Of a stretch of 64,000 bases of DNA, positions 18,441-26,423 are shown one piece after another. The DNA is from an uncultured Eubacteriales bacterium. GTDB lineage: Bacteria > Bacillota > Clostridia > Lachnospirales > Lachnospiraceae. The stretch spans positions 62,001 through 126,000 of the forward strand of contig OMZA01000002.1 in assembly GCA_900315425.1 (NCBI GenBank). The letters run 5' to 3'. A program made the translations under genes and the position numbers. A model generated the notes under the pieces. The model saw nothing but the letters and a program-made list of their open reading frames with translations, did not search any database and was not told the DNA's origin. How positions within the stretch are numbered: the stretch's first letter is position 1; the number at the start of each line of letters is the position of its first letter.

Positions 18441-18452
18441 ATAATGTATAAT
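18424..18452 (+). promoter_or_regulatory. Consensus promoter of ylxM-ffh, overlapping a terminator arm
   Basis: A perfect TTGACA (18424-18429) sits inside the 3' arm of the terminator hairpin. A 17-base spacer leads to a perfect TATAAT (18447-18452). The ylxM start codon lies 28 bases downstream. Confidence 0.82.
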
Positions 18453-18480
18453 GCATTTTGTTGTAATCAGGAGGTGTTTT

Positions 18481-18825
18481 GTGGAAAAAATTGTAGAGCA
18501 GTCGCTTTTATATGATTTTTATGGTGAATTACTTACACAGCACCAAAGACGCATATATGAAGATGTGGTTTTTAATGATTACTCCCTTAGCGAAGTTGCA
18601 GAAGATGAGGGAATATCCAGACAAGGTGTTCATGATTTGATTAAAAGATGTGATAAACAGCTAAAAGGTTACGAAGAAAAGCTTCACTTAATGGGAAGAT
18701 TTATGCAGACCAAAAAAGATGTAGAACTTATCAAAAGCTATGCTAAGGAGCTTAAGAAAAATAAAAATTTTGAACTAGCTGATAAGATTTGTAATATTTC
18801 AGATAGGATACTTAATGAGATATAG
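18481..18825 (+). CDS. ylxM: YlxM family SRP-associated DNA-binding-like protein
   Basis: This small protein (114 residues) has a sigma-70 region-4-like helix-turn-helix (YSLSEVAEDEGISRQGVHDLIKR, about residues 36-58), as in YlxM/p13, which is encoded before ffh in Firmicutes and modulates SRP GTPase activity in streptococci. I choose GTG 18481, preceded by CAGGAGGT. An in-frame ATG at 18451 lies on the -10 box and cannot be transcribed from the promoter seen. The gene ends 17 bases before ffh. Confidence 0.9.
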   Translation: MEKIVEQSLLYDFYGELLTQHQRRIYEDVVFNDYSLSEVAEDEGISRQGVHDLIKRCDKQLKGYEEKLHLMGRFMQTKKDVELIKSYAKELKKNKNFELADKICNISDRILNEI

Positions 18826-18842
18826 AACATTCGGAGGCAAAT

Positions 18843-20192
18843 ATGGCATTTGAAAGTTTGTCAGATAAACTTCAGAATATTTTTAAGAACCTGAAAGGTA
18901 AAGGTAAGCTTTCAGAAGCTGATGTTAAAGCTGCTTTAAAAGAAGTTAAATTGGCTTTACTTGAAGCGGATGTTAACTTTAAGGTTGTTAAGAATTTTAT
19001 AAAATCAATTGAAGAGAGAGCTGTTGGAGAAGAGGTTATGGAATCTCTTACACCAGGACAGATGGTTATCAAGATAGTTAACGAAGAGATGGTTAAGTTA
19101 ATGGGAAGCGAGACAACAGAGCTTACATTAAGACCACAAAACGAGATTACGACTATAATGATGATGGGTCTGCAAGGTGCAGGTAAGACAACTACAACAG
19201 CTAAGATAGCAGGTCAGCTTAAAGCAAAGGGAAGAAAGCCTTTACTCGTTGCCTGTGATATATACAGACCGGCAGCTATTGAACAGTTGCAGGTTAATGG
19301 AAAGAAGCAGGGCGTTGAGGTATTCTCAATGGGTACCGGACATAAACCTGTGGATATTACAAAAGCTGCTTTAGAGCATGCTAAGAAAAATGATTTTAAC
19401 GTAGTCATCATAGATACAGCCGGACGTCTTCATATAGATGAAGGCATGATGGATGAGTTAGTTGAGATAAAAGATAACTGTACTATTGATAATTCTGTGT
19501 TAGTTGTAGATGCTATGACAGGACAGGATGCCGTTAATGTTGCCAAATCTTTTGAAGAAAAGATAGGTATAGATGGTGTTGTACTTACCAAGTTAGACGG
19601 TGATACAAGAGGTGGTGCAGCGTTATCAATTAGAGCTGTAACAGGAAAACCTATATTATATGTTGGTATGGGTGAAAAGTTATCTGATTTACAGCAGTTC
19701 TACCCAGATAGAATGGCATCTAGAATTCTTGGAATGGGTGATGTACTTTCACTTATTGAAAAGGCTGAACAGGTTGTTGATGAAGAAAAAGCCAAGGAAT
19801 ATGAAAAGAAATTCAAGAAAGCTGAATTTAATTTTGAAGATTATCTTGAGCAGATGCAACAGGTTAAGCAGATGGGTGGACTTGAAGAAGTTATGAATAT
19901 GCTTCCAGGTATGGGCTTTGGAGATAAATTAAAGGGAGCCGAGCTTCCGGATGAAAAGGCCATGGGAAGAGTTGAAGCAATCATATATTCCATGACACCA
20001 GAGGAGAGAAGGAATCCTTCAATTCTCAATGTATCCCGCAAGAATAGGATTGCAGCAGGTGCAGGTGTTAATATAGCAGAAGTCAACAGACTTGTTAAAC
20101 AGTTTGAACAAAGTAAAAAACTTATGAAACAAATGTCTGGAATGATGAGTGGTAAGAAAGCTAAAAGGGGAATGTTTAAGTTTCCTTTTTAA
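18843..20192 (+). CDS. ffh: Signal recognition particle protein Ffh
   Basis: Ffh is the GTPase that binds 4.5S RNA and signal sequences. The 449 residues have an N domain, a G domain with P-loop [11 protein letters not shown] (about residue 108), DTAGRLH (about 190) and [10 protein letters not shown] (about 247), and a C-terminal methionine-rich M domain ([22 protein letters not shown]). The start has CGGAGG upstream. Its receptor FtsY is encoded at 10526. Confidence 0.96.
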   Translation: MAFESLSDKLQNIFKNLKGKGKLSEADVKAALKEVKLALLEADVNFKVVKNFIKSIEERAVGEEVMESLTPGQMVIKIVNEEMVKLMGSETTELTLRPQNEITTIMMMGLQGAGKTTTTAKIAGQLKAKGRKPLLVACDIYRPAAIEQLQVNGKKQGVEVFSMGTGHKPVDITKAALEHAKKNDFNVVIIDTAGRLHIDEGMMDELVEIKDNCTIDNSVLVVDAMTGQDAVNVAKSFEEKIGIDGVVLTKLDGDTRGGAALSIRAVTGKPILYVGMGEKLSDLQQFYPDRMASRILGMGDVLSLIEKAEQVVDEEKAKEYEKKFKKAEFNFEDYLEQMQQVKQMGGLEEVMNMLPGMGFGDKLKGAELPDEKAMGRVEAIIYSMTPEERRNPSILNVSRKNRIAAGAGVNIAEVNRLVKQFEQSKKLMKQMSGMMSGKKAKRGMFKFPF

Positions 20193-20233
20193 CTAATAAA
20201 TTTTCACAAATAAACCAAGGAGGTGAAATAACA

Positions 20234-20476
20234 ATGGCAACAAAGATTAGATTAAGAAGAATGGGACAGAAGAAAGCTCCTTATTATAGAGTAATCGTTT
20301 CTGATTCAAGATCACCAAGAGATGGTAAGTTCATCGAAGAGATTGGTACATACAATCCAAACGTTGAGCCAAGCGAAGTTAAAATCGACGCTGAATTAGC
20401 AAAGAAGTGGCTTGGAACAGGCGCACAGCCAACAGCTGTAGTTGCTAGATTATTAAAGCAGGCTGGTATTGAATAA
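20234..20476 (+). CDS. rpsP: 30S ribosomal protein S16
   Basis: The 80-residue protein begins with the family hallmark [32 protein letters not shown] precedes the start. It lies between ffh and khpA, the conserved Firmicutes order. Confidence 0.96.
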   Translation: MATKIRLRRMGQKKAPYYRVIVSDSRSPRDGKFIEEIGTYNPNVEPSEVKIDAELAKKWLGTGAQPTAVVARLLKQAGIE

Positions 20477-20499
20477 GATTAGCTAGTGGAGGTGAAGCA

Positions 20500-20733
20500 A
20501 TGAAAGATTTAGTAGAAGTACTTGCAAAAGCACTAGTTGATTCTCCAGAGGCTGTTGTTGTAACAGATAAGGAAGATGATAAAGGCGTTATCATTGAACT
20601 TAAGGTTGCTCAGTCTGATATGGGAAAGGTTATTGGTAAACAGGGAAGAATTGCGAAAGCAATCAGAGCTGTTGTCAAGGCTGCAGCATTTAAGGAGAAT
20701 AAGAAGGTTATGGTTGAAATAGTTCAGCAGTAA
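20500..20733 (+). CDS. khpA: KH-domain RNA-binding protein KhpA
   Basis: This single KH domain of 77 residues has the GxxG loop in VIGKQGRIAKAIRAVVKAAA. In streptococci KhpA forms a complex with KhpB and affects cell elongation and RNA binding. GGAGGTG precedes the start. A terminator follows, separating it from rimM. Confidence 0.92.
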   Translation: MKDLVEVLAKALVDSPEAVVVTDKEDDKGVIIELKVAQSDMGKVIGKQGRIAKAIRAVVKAAAFKENKKVMVEIVQQ

Positions 20734-20740
20734 CATATGT

Positions 20741-20778
20741 CCCTGAGACTTAATTTAATTTAAGTTTCAGGGTTTTTT
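20741..20778 (+). terminator. Intrinsic terminator after khpA
   Basis: CCCTGAGACTTAA (20741-20753) pairs with the 3' arm ending at 20772 with one G-U pair, followed by TTTTTT. Confidence 0.85.
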
Positions 20779-20804
20779 AAATCAAAATATCGGAGGATAA
20801 GACA

Positions 20805-21377
20805 ATTAAAACAGTAGATTATTCTGAATTAGACAATATGCTAAGAGTGGGTGTTATAACCCAAACACACGGAATACGAGGAGAAGTAAAGATATATCCA
20901 ACTACAGATGATCCTAAGAGATTTGATAGCCTTAAAAAGGTGTACATGGATTACACAAAAAAAGGCGTCAGAGGAGTAATGGAGCAGAATTTATACGAAC
21001 TTGAAATAGAAAGTGTTAAATATTTCAAGCAATTTGTAATTCTTAAATTCAAAGGAATAGATAATATTAATGATATAGAAATGTACAAGCACATGGATTT
21101 ATATGTAACAAGGGAAGATGCAGTTCCTCTTGAAGAAGGAGAGTTTTACATAGCAGATCTTATAGGGCTTGATGTTATAGATGATACAGGAAAGAAGATT
21201 GGTGTCTTAAAAGATGTTTTACAAACAGGAGCAAATGATGTATATATTGTTACCGGAAATGAAAATGTTGGTAATAAGGAATTAATGCTTCCTAAAATTG
21301 ATGAATGTGTTAGAGATATTAATCTTGAAGAGAAGACAATTACTGTTCATATTATGAAAGGATTATTGGATCTATGA
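20805..21377 (+). CDS. rimM: Ribosome maturation factor RimM, probable AUU start
   Basis: RimM binds S19 and assists 16S rRNA processing. The body matches the family: LRVGVITQTHGIRGEVKIYPTTDDPKRF at the start of the RimM beta-barrel, and a C-terminal PRC-barrel (EGEFYIADLIGLDVID; LMLPKIDECVRDINLEE). The first standard start codon is ATG 20838 (179 residues), which has no ribosome binding site and would begin directly at the conserved MLRVG. The only good site, GGAGG at 20792-20796, lies eight bases before an in-frame ATT at 20805, giving 190 residues. I annotate that start as more likely, with ATG 20838 as the alternative. The stop overlaps trmD by four bases. Confidence 0.85.
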   Translation: MKTVDYSELDNMLRVGVITQTHGIRGEVKIYPTTDDPKRFDSLKKVYMDYTKKGVRGVMEQNLYELEIESVKYFKQFVILKFKGIDNINDIEMYKHMDLYVTREDAVPLEEGEFYIADLIGLDVIDDTGKKIGVLKDVLQTGANDVYIVTGNENVGNKELMLPKIDECVRDINLEEKTITVHIMKGLLDL

Positions 21378-22063
21378 GATTTCATGTACTTACATTATTT
21401 CCGGATATGATTGAGAATTCAATGAATACCAGCATTACAGGAAGGGCTCTTGAAAAGGGAGATATTTCTTTAAATGCTGTTAATATCAGGGACTTCACAA
21501 AAGAAAAACATGGACATGTAGATGATTATCCATATGGTGGTGGAGCCGGAATGGTCATGCAGGCAGAACCAATATATCTTGCGTATAAGTCCATAGAAGA
21601 GGATATTATAAAGAATACCGGTAAAAAACCCAGAGTTATATATACAACTCCAACAGGTAAGGTATTTAATCAGAAAATGGCAAAGGAATTTGCTATGGAA
21701 GAGGATTTGGTATTCTTGTGTGGACATTACGAAGGTGTTGATGAGAGAGTTTTGGAAATGATAGTGGATGATAATGTATCTATTGGCGATTACGTCCTTA
21801 CAGGAGGCGAATTGCCGGCATTAGTAATGATGGATGCAGTTTCCAGACTGGTGGATAATGTGCTTCACAACAGTGAATCTGCAAAAGATGAAAGCTTTTC
21901 AAATAATATGTTGGAGTATCCACAGTATACCAGACCATACGAGTTCATGGGAAAGACGGTGCCAGATGTACTGCTTTCCGGAGATCATAAGAAGGTAGAT
22001 GAATGGAGATATGAACAATCTCTTAAAAGGACGAGAGAAAGAAGACCGGATTTATTGGAATAA
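21374..22063 (+). CDS. trmD: tRNA (guanine-N1)-methyltransferase
   Basis: TrmD methylates G37 of tRNAs with G36, preventing frameshifts. The 229-residue SPOUT enzyme has FHVLTLFPDMI at the N-terminus, DYPYGGGAGMVM, the knot segment LCGHYEGVDERV, and SIGDYVLTGGELPALVM. It is translationally coupled to rimM through an ATGA overlap. Confidence 0.96.
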   Translation: MRFHVLTLFPDMIENSMNTSITGRALEKGDISLNAVNIRDFTKEKHGHVDDYPYGGGAGMVMQAEPIYLAYKSIEEDIIKNTGKKPRVIYTTPTGKVFNQKMAKEFAMEEDLVFLCGHYEGVDERVLEMIVDDNVSIGDYVLTGGELPALVMMDAVSRLVDNVLHNSESAKDESFSNNMLEYPQYTRPYEFMGKTVPDVLLSGDHKKVDEWRYEQSLKRTRERRPDLLE

Positions 22064-22077
22064 ATTATAAAAATTTC

Positions 22078-22183
22078 TTGAAAATAATTTGTTTATATGC
22101 TATGTTTATAACGTTGTGAAAAGGAGATGGTCCTCTGTTACGAAATGTATTAAGAACATCTGATTATTTAAGGAGGTCACACA
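22078..22183 (+). promoter_or_regulatory. Promoter and leader of rplS
   Basis: TTGAAA (22078-22083), a 17-base spacer and TATGTT (22101-22106) lie after trmD. The untranslated leader of about 70 bases contains small possible pairings (AGGA/TCCT around GATGG, and AGATG with CATCT) before the strong AAGGAGGT. Firmicutes often have a structured autoregulatory L19 leader here, but I cannot confirm that fold in this sequence. Confidence 0.4.
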
Positions 22184-22531
22184 ATGAACGAAATTATTAG
22201 TAAAATTGAAAAAGAGCAGCTTAAAGAATCAGTTGCTGAATTCAATGTAGGTGATACTGTAAAAGTACACGCAAAAATCAAAGAAGGTAACAGAGAAAGA
22301 ATCCAGATCTTCGAAGGAACTGTTATTAAAAGACAGGGCGGAAGCACTAGAGAGACATTCACAGTTAGAAAGTTCTCTAACGGAATCGGTGTTGAGAAGA
22401 CATGGCCATTACATTCACCAAACGTAGACAAGATTGAAGTTGTACGTTTAGGTAAAGTAAGAAGAGCTAAGCTTAACTACTTAAGACAGAGATCAGGTAA
22501 GGCAGCTAAGGTTAAAGAGTTAGTTAAATAA
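22184..22531 (+). CDS. rplS: 50S ribosomal protein L19
   Basis: The 115-residue protein has the L19 core [22 protein letters not shown] and the C-terminal [22 protein letters not shown] precedes the ATG. It has its own promoter and terminator, so it can be expressed apart from trmD. Confidence 0.96.
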   Translation: MNEIISKIEKEQLKESVAEFNVGDTVKVHAKIKEGNRERIQIFEGTVIKRQGGSTRETFTVRKFSNGIGVEKTWPLHSPNVDKIEVVRLGKVRRAKLNYLRQRSGKAAKVKELVK

Positions 22532-22553
22532 GTTACGTATTCTATTTGATTGT

Positions 22554-22590
22554 AAAAGGACAATTACATTTTGTATATTGTCCTTTTTTT
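22554..22590 (+). terminator. Intrinsic terminator after rplS
   Basis: AAAAGGACAAT (22554-22564) pairs with ATTGTCCTTTT (22577-22587), with the T run continuing to 22590. Confidence 0.85.
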
Positions 22591-22649
22591 AAACTCTAAT
22601 TATAGGTTATAATGATATAGAATGATAAATTTATGAAGGAGATAATCAA

Positions 22650-23213
22650 ATGAAATTTTATAATGGCGAGCCGGAAGACAGCAAAATTATAGATATCATT
22701 TTTAAATGGATAGTGGATATAGTTATTGTTTTGGTTTTGGCCTTATTCGTATATATGTATTGTTGTCAGCAGACAAAAGTACAGGGCAACTCAATGAATG
22801 ATATGCTAAAAAATGAAGACCAGGTTTTGGTAAATACAATTGCATATAATATTTTACCTGTTGCAAGGTATGATGTTATCTCTTTTCATAAAGTTATGGA
22901 AGATGGGGAAAAAATCCAATATGTTAAAAGGGTGATAGGACTTCCGGGTGAAACTATTCTAATTAAAGATGGGGAATTCTATGTAAACGGAAAAAAATTG
23001 GATTATAAAAAGAGTAAGGATAAAATTGTAAATGCAGGGTTAGCCGCTGAGGAGATAAAGCTTAAAGATGATGAATATTTTGTAATTGGCGATAATATCA
23101 ATAATAGTGAAGACAGTAGGTCTGCCACCGTAGGAAATGTTAAAAAAACTGAAATTGATGGCAAGGTATGGCTTATTTCCTGGCCATTTGCCAATATTAA
23201 TCTGGTAAAATAA
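22650..23213 (+). CDS. lepB: Signal peptidase I
   Basis: This membrane protease removes signal peptides from exported proteins. The 187 residues comprise a cytoplasmic N-terminus, one membrane segment (about 20-38), the catalytic Ser48 in QGNSMND, the catalytic Lys in YVKRVIGLPGE (about residue 92) and the GDNINNSEDSR box. It is the single-anchor Gram-positive form. GAAGGAG precedes the start. A TATAAT at 22608-22613 lies upstream without a clear -35 box. Confidence 0.93.
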   Translation: MKFYNGEPEDSKIIDIIFKWIVDIVIVLVLALFVYMYCCQQTKVQGNSMNDMLKNEDQVLVNTIAYNILPVARYDVISFHKVMEDGEKIQYVKRVIGLPGETILIKDGEFYVNGKKLDYKKSKDKIVNAGLAAEEIKLKDDEYFVIGDNINNSEDSRSATVGNVKKTEIDGKVWLISWPFANINLVK

Positions 23214-23235
23214 TTATAAACAGGATAGGTGAATT

Positions 23236-24087
23236 ATGGTAATTGAATGGTATCCTGGTCATATGACCAAGGCTAAAAGACAGATGCAGGAAGACATCAA
23301 GCTTATTGATGTTATTATAGAAATAATAGATGCAAGGGTTCCAATAAGCAGTAGGAATCCGGATATAGATGAGTTAGGAAAGAATAAGTCCAGAATAATT
23401 GTTCTAAATAAATATGACATGGCTGATGAGATGCAGAATAAAAAATGGAGTGAGTATTTTAAGAACAAAGGAATGTATGTTATTGAGACTAATTCCCGTT
23501 CAGGACAAGGCGTAAAAAATGTCAACAATGTTATTAAAGAGGCATGTAAGGAAAAAATAGAAAGAGATTTACGCAGAGGGATAAAGAATCGTCCGGTACG
23601 TGCCATGGTTGTGGGAATTCCTAATGTAGGTAAATCTACATTTATTAATTCTTATGCTAAAAAGGCCATGACAAAGACAGGTAATAAGCCGGGTGTTACC
23701 AGAGGAAAACAATGGATTAGAGTTAACAAAACTTTAGAACTTTTAGATACGCCAGGTATACTTTGGCCTAAGTTTGATGATCAGAGTATAGGTGTAAAGC
23801 TTGCAATTACAGGAGCTATAAAGGATGATATTTTAAATATTACAGATTTATCCCTAGAACTTATTGAGTTTTTAAAGAATAAGTATCCGGGAAAACTCAA
23901 TGCCAGATATGGTGTAGACGAGAATCAGGATAAGGTAAAGCTTTTATATGATATTGCAGATGCCAGAAAATGTCTTGGAAAAGATGGAGAAGCAGATACC
24001 GAAAAAGCGGCTGGAATTATAATTGACGATTTAAGAAAAACAAGCATTGGAAGAATTACTTTAGACAGGATAGAAGATTATGAGTAA
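23236..24087 (+). CDS. rbgA: Ribosome biogenesis GTPase RbgA (YlqF)
   Basis: RbgA is needed for late assembly of the 50S subunit. The 283-residue protein shows the circularly permuted GTPase order: G4 (LNKYD, about residue 57) comes first, then G1 (GIPNVGKST, about 130) and G3 (DTPGIL). The N-terminal WYPGHMTKAKRQ motif is diagnostic of YlqF. It overlaps rnhB by eight bases. Confidence 0.94.
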   Translation: MVIEWYPGHMTKAKRQMQEDIKLIDVIIEIIDARVPISSRNPDIDELGKNKSRIIVLNKYDMADEMQNKKWSEYFKNKGMYVIETNSRSGQGVKNVNNVIKEACKEKIERDLRRGIKNRPVRAMVVGIPNVGKSTFINSYAKKAMTKTGNKPGVTRGKQWIRVNKTLELLDTPGILWPKFDDQSIGVKLAITGAIKDDILNITDLSLELIEFLKNKYPGKLNARYGVDENQDKVKLLYDIADARKCLGKDGEADTEKAAGIIIDDLRKTSIGRITLDRIEDYE

Positions 24088-24838
24088 AAGCATAAAAGAG
24101 ATTCAGGAAATATTTGAAAACGCTGACATGTCCGAATATGACAGCATTCAGGAGTCTTTAAAGGATGATGAAAGAGCAGGAGTCATCAAACTTATTATGA
24201 AATACAATAAAAAGAAAAAGGCTTTTGAAGATGAGGTTCAAAGAATCTTTGATATGAAAGAATTTGAAAGAAAGTACAGTGATTATCAGTATATATGTGG
24301 AATAGATGAAGTGGGAAGAGGTCCACTTGCTGGTCCGGTTTGTGCAGGAGCTGTAATTCTTCCTAAGGATGCAGAGATTCTTTATGTAAATGATTCCAAA
24401 AAGCTTTCTGGGAAGAAGCGAGAGGAATTATATAAAGAGATAACAGACCAGGCTATTGCCTATAAGACTGTTTTTATGAACCAGGAAGTGATAGATGAGA
24501 TAAATATACTTCAGGCTACATATAAGGCTATGAGACAGGCTGTTAATGAGTTAAATCCTCAGCCGGATTTACTTTTGATTGATGCGGTTCATATTCCTGA
24601 ATTAGAAGTCAAACAGGTATCCATTATCAAGGGTGATGCCAAATCATTTTCAATAGCTGCTGCATCTATTGTAGCTAAAGTTGAAAGAGATCATCTTATG
24701 GAAAAATATGATGAGTTGTATCCTGAATATGGATTTGCAGGAAATAAGGGGTATGGCTCTAAAGAACATATAGAGGCCATAAAAAAATACGGACCATGTC
24801 CTATTCACAGAAGGACATTTATAAAGAATTTTTTGTAA
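24080..24838 (+). CDS. rnhB: Ribonuclease HII
   Basis: RNase HII removes ribonucleotides embedded in DNA. The catalytic domain begins at ICGIDEVGRGPLAGPV (about residue 73, with the Asp-Glu pair), continues with LLIDAVHIPEL and ends with GYGSKEHIEAIKKYGPCPIHR. The first 70 residues form a helical extension that is common in Firmicutes RNase HII. It is coupled to rbgA. Confidence 0.94.
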   Translation: MSKSIKEIQEIFENADMSEYDSIQESLKDDERAGVIKLIMKYNKKKKAFEDEVQRIFDMKEFERKYSDYQYICGIDEVGRGPLAGPVCAGAVILPKDAEILYVNDSKKLSGKKREELYKEITDQAIAYKTVFMNQEVIDEINILQATYKAMRQAVNELNPQPDLLLIDAVHIPELEVKQVSIIKGDAKSFSIAAASIVAKVERDHLMEKYDELYPEYGFAGNKGYGSKEHIEAIKKYGPCPIHRRTFIKNFL

Positions 24839-24850
24839 GAGGAAGTATAC

Positions 24851-26311
24851 ATGTTTACAGAAAAGTTCAACACATTATGGAAGGAACTGAATATACAAAC
24901 CGATTTGGAATTCTCCCGTTACCTTAATTGTGAAAGATCTTATGTAAATAGGATGAGAAGAGGGGATAGAGTTCCTGGAGTCAGAGGAAAAACAGCCGAA
25001 AGATTAGTTGACGGCTTTTATTTGTATGCCCAGGATCACGATAAAGAAAAAGAACTTTTAAAAATATTAAAAATAGATGGGGATTTAAAAGAGCTAGAGG
25101 TTAAACGTAGAATTAGAGAGTATTTATTTGAAATAAAGTACACATCCACAATGCTTGATAAAAATGGAAAGACATATTCGGTTAATTACAGGGCTGGATA
25201 TAAAATGAGATTTGGCGAAAAACTCAGTGCAGTTATGAAATGTCTTGAGATTACCAATGTTAAACTGGCTAAAATGGTAAATCTGGATGCTTCTGTAATA
25301 AGTAGATATAAAAATGGAGTTACCATGCCAAAGAAAAATTCGGATATCGCAGATGTTCTATGTGAAAGACTGTTGCAGTATACAAAGATAACCGAAAGGG
25401 AAGAGAACTTACAAAAGCTTACGGGTTTTGATAACTATATTTTTAAAAATGAAAAAGTTTTATCCGTTATGTTTCACAAATGGATGTTTGATAGCTATGA
25501 TGAGGATATAAGCATTGTTAAAAATATGATTGATAGTTTTAAATCAGTTAATAGTCAGGCTATAAATCAAAATTATGAAGTTCTACAGGAAAAAATGAAA
25601 CTCCTTGATTGTATAGAAGATGATATCGGTCAAAGCAAATCTGTTTATCATGGAAATGAGGGCTTAAGACAGGCGGTACTCAGGTTCTTGAATGGAGTAA
25701 GAAATGGCAATGTAAAGGAAATTCTTTTGTATTCCGATGAGAATATGAACTGGATGACTGATGATGAGAAATTTATAAAAAAATGGATGCTACTCATGCT
25801 TGCATGCGTCCAAAAAGGAGTATTAATTCGTATTATTCACAATATTGATAGGGGCCCAAAAGAAATGACAGATGCTATTAAAAGCTGGTTGCCATTATAT
25901 ATGTCAGGAATGATAGAAAGCTATTATGCTCAGAGAACAGGTGGTGAAAGATTTTCTCATACTTTGTTTATAGCTAAGGGAGTTGGATGTATAAGTTCGT
26001 GGAATGCAAAGAATGTAAATGACAAAAACATTTACTTTTATGACGTGGAAGATGAAAAAATTGAATTCTTTGAAAATATATTTAATTCTCTTTTGAAGGA
26101 AAGTAAACATTTAGTGAAAGTAAATGTTGGAGAAAGTATTCCTAAGGACGACAAGGAGTACAGTGAATTTAAAGAATGGAATATTCCAGGACTTAGAATA
26201 ATACTTAGAGACAGAAGTGTTTCAATTATTAAAGATGGGGAAGTTCCGGTGGAGTTTAATATTGGGCATCCATATATGGTAATGGCTTTTAAAAATTATT
26301 TAGATAAATAG
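24851..26311 (+). CDS. Putative regulator with two helix-turn-helix regions, function unknown
   Basis: I do not recognise a named family for this 486-residue protein. Residues 1-60 look like a Cro/CI-type helix-turn-helix (DLEFSRYLNCERSYVNRMRRG), and residues about 110-165 form a second, clearer one (VKLAKMVNLDASVISRYKNG). The C-terminal 300 residues contain an alpha/beta region (NVKEILLYSDENMNW; VLIRIIHNIDRG; SHTLFIAKGVGCISSW) that distantly recalls the phospholipase D-like or SIR2-type folds, without the catalytic HKD motif. No signal peptide or membrane segment is seen. It starts 13 bases after rnhB and ends at a strong terminator, directly before an operon of membrane TPR proteins that it might control. 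That link is only positional. Confidence 0.65.
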   Translation: MFTEKFNTLWKELNIQTDLEFSRYLNCERSYVNRMRRGDRVPGVRGKTAERLVDGFYLYAQDHDKEKELLKILKIDGDLKELEVKRRIREYLFEIKYTSTMLDKNGKTYSVNYRAGYKMRFGEKLSAVMKCLEITNVKLAKMVNLDASVISRYKNGVTMPKKNSDIADVLCERLLQYTKITEREENLQKLTGFDNYIFKNEKVLSVMFHKWMFDSYDEDISIVKNMIDSFKSVNSQAINQNYEVLQEKMKLLDCIEDDIGQSKSVYHGNEGLRQAVLRFLNGVRNGNVKEILLYSDENMNWMTDDEKFIKKWMLLMLACVQKGVLIRIIHNIDRGPKEMTDAIKSWLPLYMSGMIESYYAQRTGGERFSHTLFIAKGVGCISSWNAKNVNDKNIYFYDVEDEKIEFFENIFNSLLKESKHLVKVNVGESIPKDDKEYSEFKEWNIPGLRIILRDRSVSIIKDGEVPVEFNIGHPYMVMAFKNYLDK

Positions 26312-26314
26312 CAG

Positions 26315-26379
26315 GGATTTCAAGTGTGACAAAAATATGCATTGTTTGTTTTGTGTGTCACATTTGAAATCCTTTTTTT
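26315..26379 (+). terminator. Intrinsic terminator with a long stem
   Basis: A 16-base arm GGATTTCAAGTGTGAC (26315-26330) pairs with 26357-26372 (one G-U pair), with a 26-base AT-rich loop, followed by a run of seven T. TTGAAA inside the 3' arm (26364-26369) could act as a -35 box for TATAAA at 26389, but the spacing is 19 bases. Confidence 0.85.
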
Positions 26380-26423
26380 ATGTTAAAATATAAATAGTAT
26401 ATTATAAGGGAGGATGATGCGAA

